Position numbers and translations under genes: made by a program. 33,812 nucleotides of DNA from Nitrospiraceae bacterium. Its GTDB lineage: Bacteria > Nitrospirota > Nitrospiria > Nitrospirales > Nitrospiraceae. Below are positions 33,717-33,812 of the stretch, one piece after another. Below the pieces are notes generated by a model. The model was given only the letters and a program-made list of their open reading frames with translations, searched no databases and was not told the origin of the DNA. The stretch spans positions 1 through 33,812 of the forward strand of contig CAKKRE010000082.1 in NCBI GenBank assembly GCA_919902505.1. The letters are read 5' to 3'. Numbering within the stretch: the first letter of the stretch is position 1; each line of letters begins with the position of its first letter.

Positions 33717-33812
33717 TCTACGCGTGGAGAATCGAGCGGTCTATCCCGCGGGTGCATAGAAGTGGCCCCATTCGTTTGAACAGCAGCCCGAGGGTTTTCA
33801 GTGGACTCTCTG
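33717..33812. other. Window edge, degenerate transposase N-terminal sequence or flanking DNA
   Basis: On the minus strand TARFSTRRMQGR precedes the transposase remnant, with a stop at about 33741-33743. The remaining ~70 bp do not match the family in a single frame. I cannot say whether it is decayed IS630 or another sequence. Confidence 0.35.

Larger units (their letters stand above)
32704..33812 (-). mobile_element. IS630-family element, degenerate and cut by the window edge
   Basis: The element is recognised from its transposase remnant on the minus strand. One end must lie close to the helicase stop (32701-32703), since the transposase stop codon begins at 32707. I cannot define its terminal repeat, because the other end is outside the window. 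It carries a nested MITE (33172-33372). The element abuts the right side of the defence-type genes. Confidence 0.7.

Overview
The window is GC-rich bacterial chromosomal DNA from a Gram-negative-type organism. No rRNA, tRNA or other strong taxonomic marker is present. The gene mix (large cadherin/LamG surface protein, multi-part sensor kinases, nucleotide-transporter-like MFS protein, slipin/NfeD pair, CHAT protein) and the short dyad repeats built on CTCGTGAAGCGT remind me of Nitrospira (Nitrospirota). That placement is an inference from general impression only.

Left part (1-7290, plus strand): the 3' end of a large surface protein with LamG and cadherin-type modules, a proline-rich linker and a C-terminal membrane anchor. 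It contains a perfect 298-bp tandem duplication. Three signalling genes follow closely: a membrane PAS histidine kinase, a receiver-HisKA protein without an ATPase domain, and a complete receiver-HisKA-HATPase paralogue. A 400-bp gene-free stretch with two ATTCATGAAT palindromes closes this block.

Middle part (7690-18540): an MFS nucleotide-transporter-like protein; then, behind a recognisable sigma-70-type promoter, a ProA-like dehydrogenase that has lost the catalytic cysteine, a SAM methyltransferase and a sugar nucleotidyltransferase (the last two overlap by 4 bp). Convergent to them is a 1158-aa minus-strand protein joining a lipase-like alpha/beta hydrolase, a CHAT protease and a cysteine-bearing C-terminal domain. 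A minus-strand nfeD-slipin operon follows, flanked by two dyad-symmetric repeats.

Right part (18780-33812): an accessory, defence-type island between two transposon remnants. On the left is an IS1182-like element with perfect ends and a transposase broken by one amber codon. On the right is an IS630-family pseudogene carrying a 201-bp MITE and a one-base deletion. Between them lie a type III-like restriction helicase/nuclease, a DUF4062/GHKL/winged-helix protein, a beta-class DNA methyltransferase, a three-gene overlapping cassette (TIGR04255 protein plus two small uncharacterised proteins) and a RelE-like/UvrD helicase fusion.

The most striking observation is at 28065-28543. A compact element with ~32-bp imperfect terminal inverted repeats, carrying a complete four-helix-bundle (23S-rRNA-IVS/Avd-like) gene in a different frame, sits inside the methyltransferase gene. 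The host reading frame stays open through all of it and resumes with intact conserved sequence, so the methylase would carry a ~160-residue, partly Gly-rich insertion. It looks like an IVS-type element living in a protein-coding gene.
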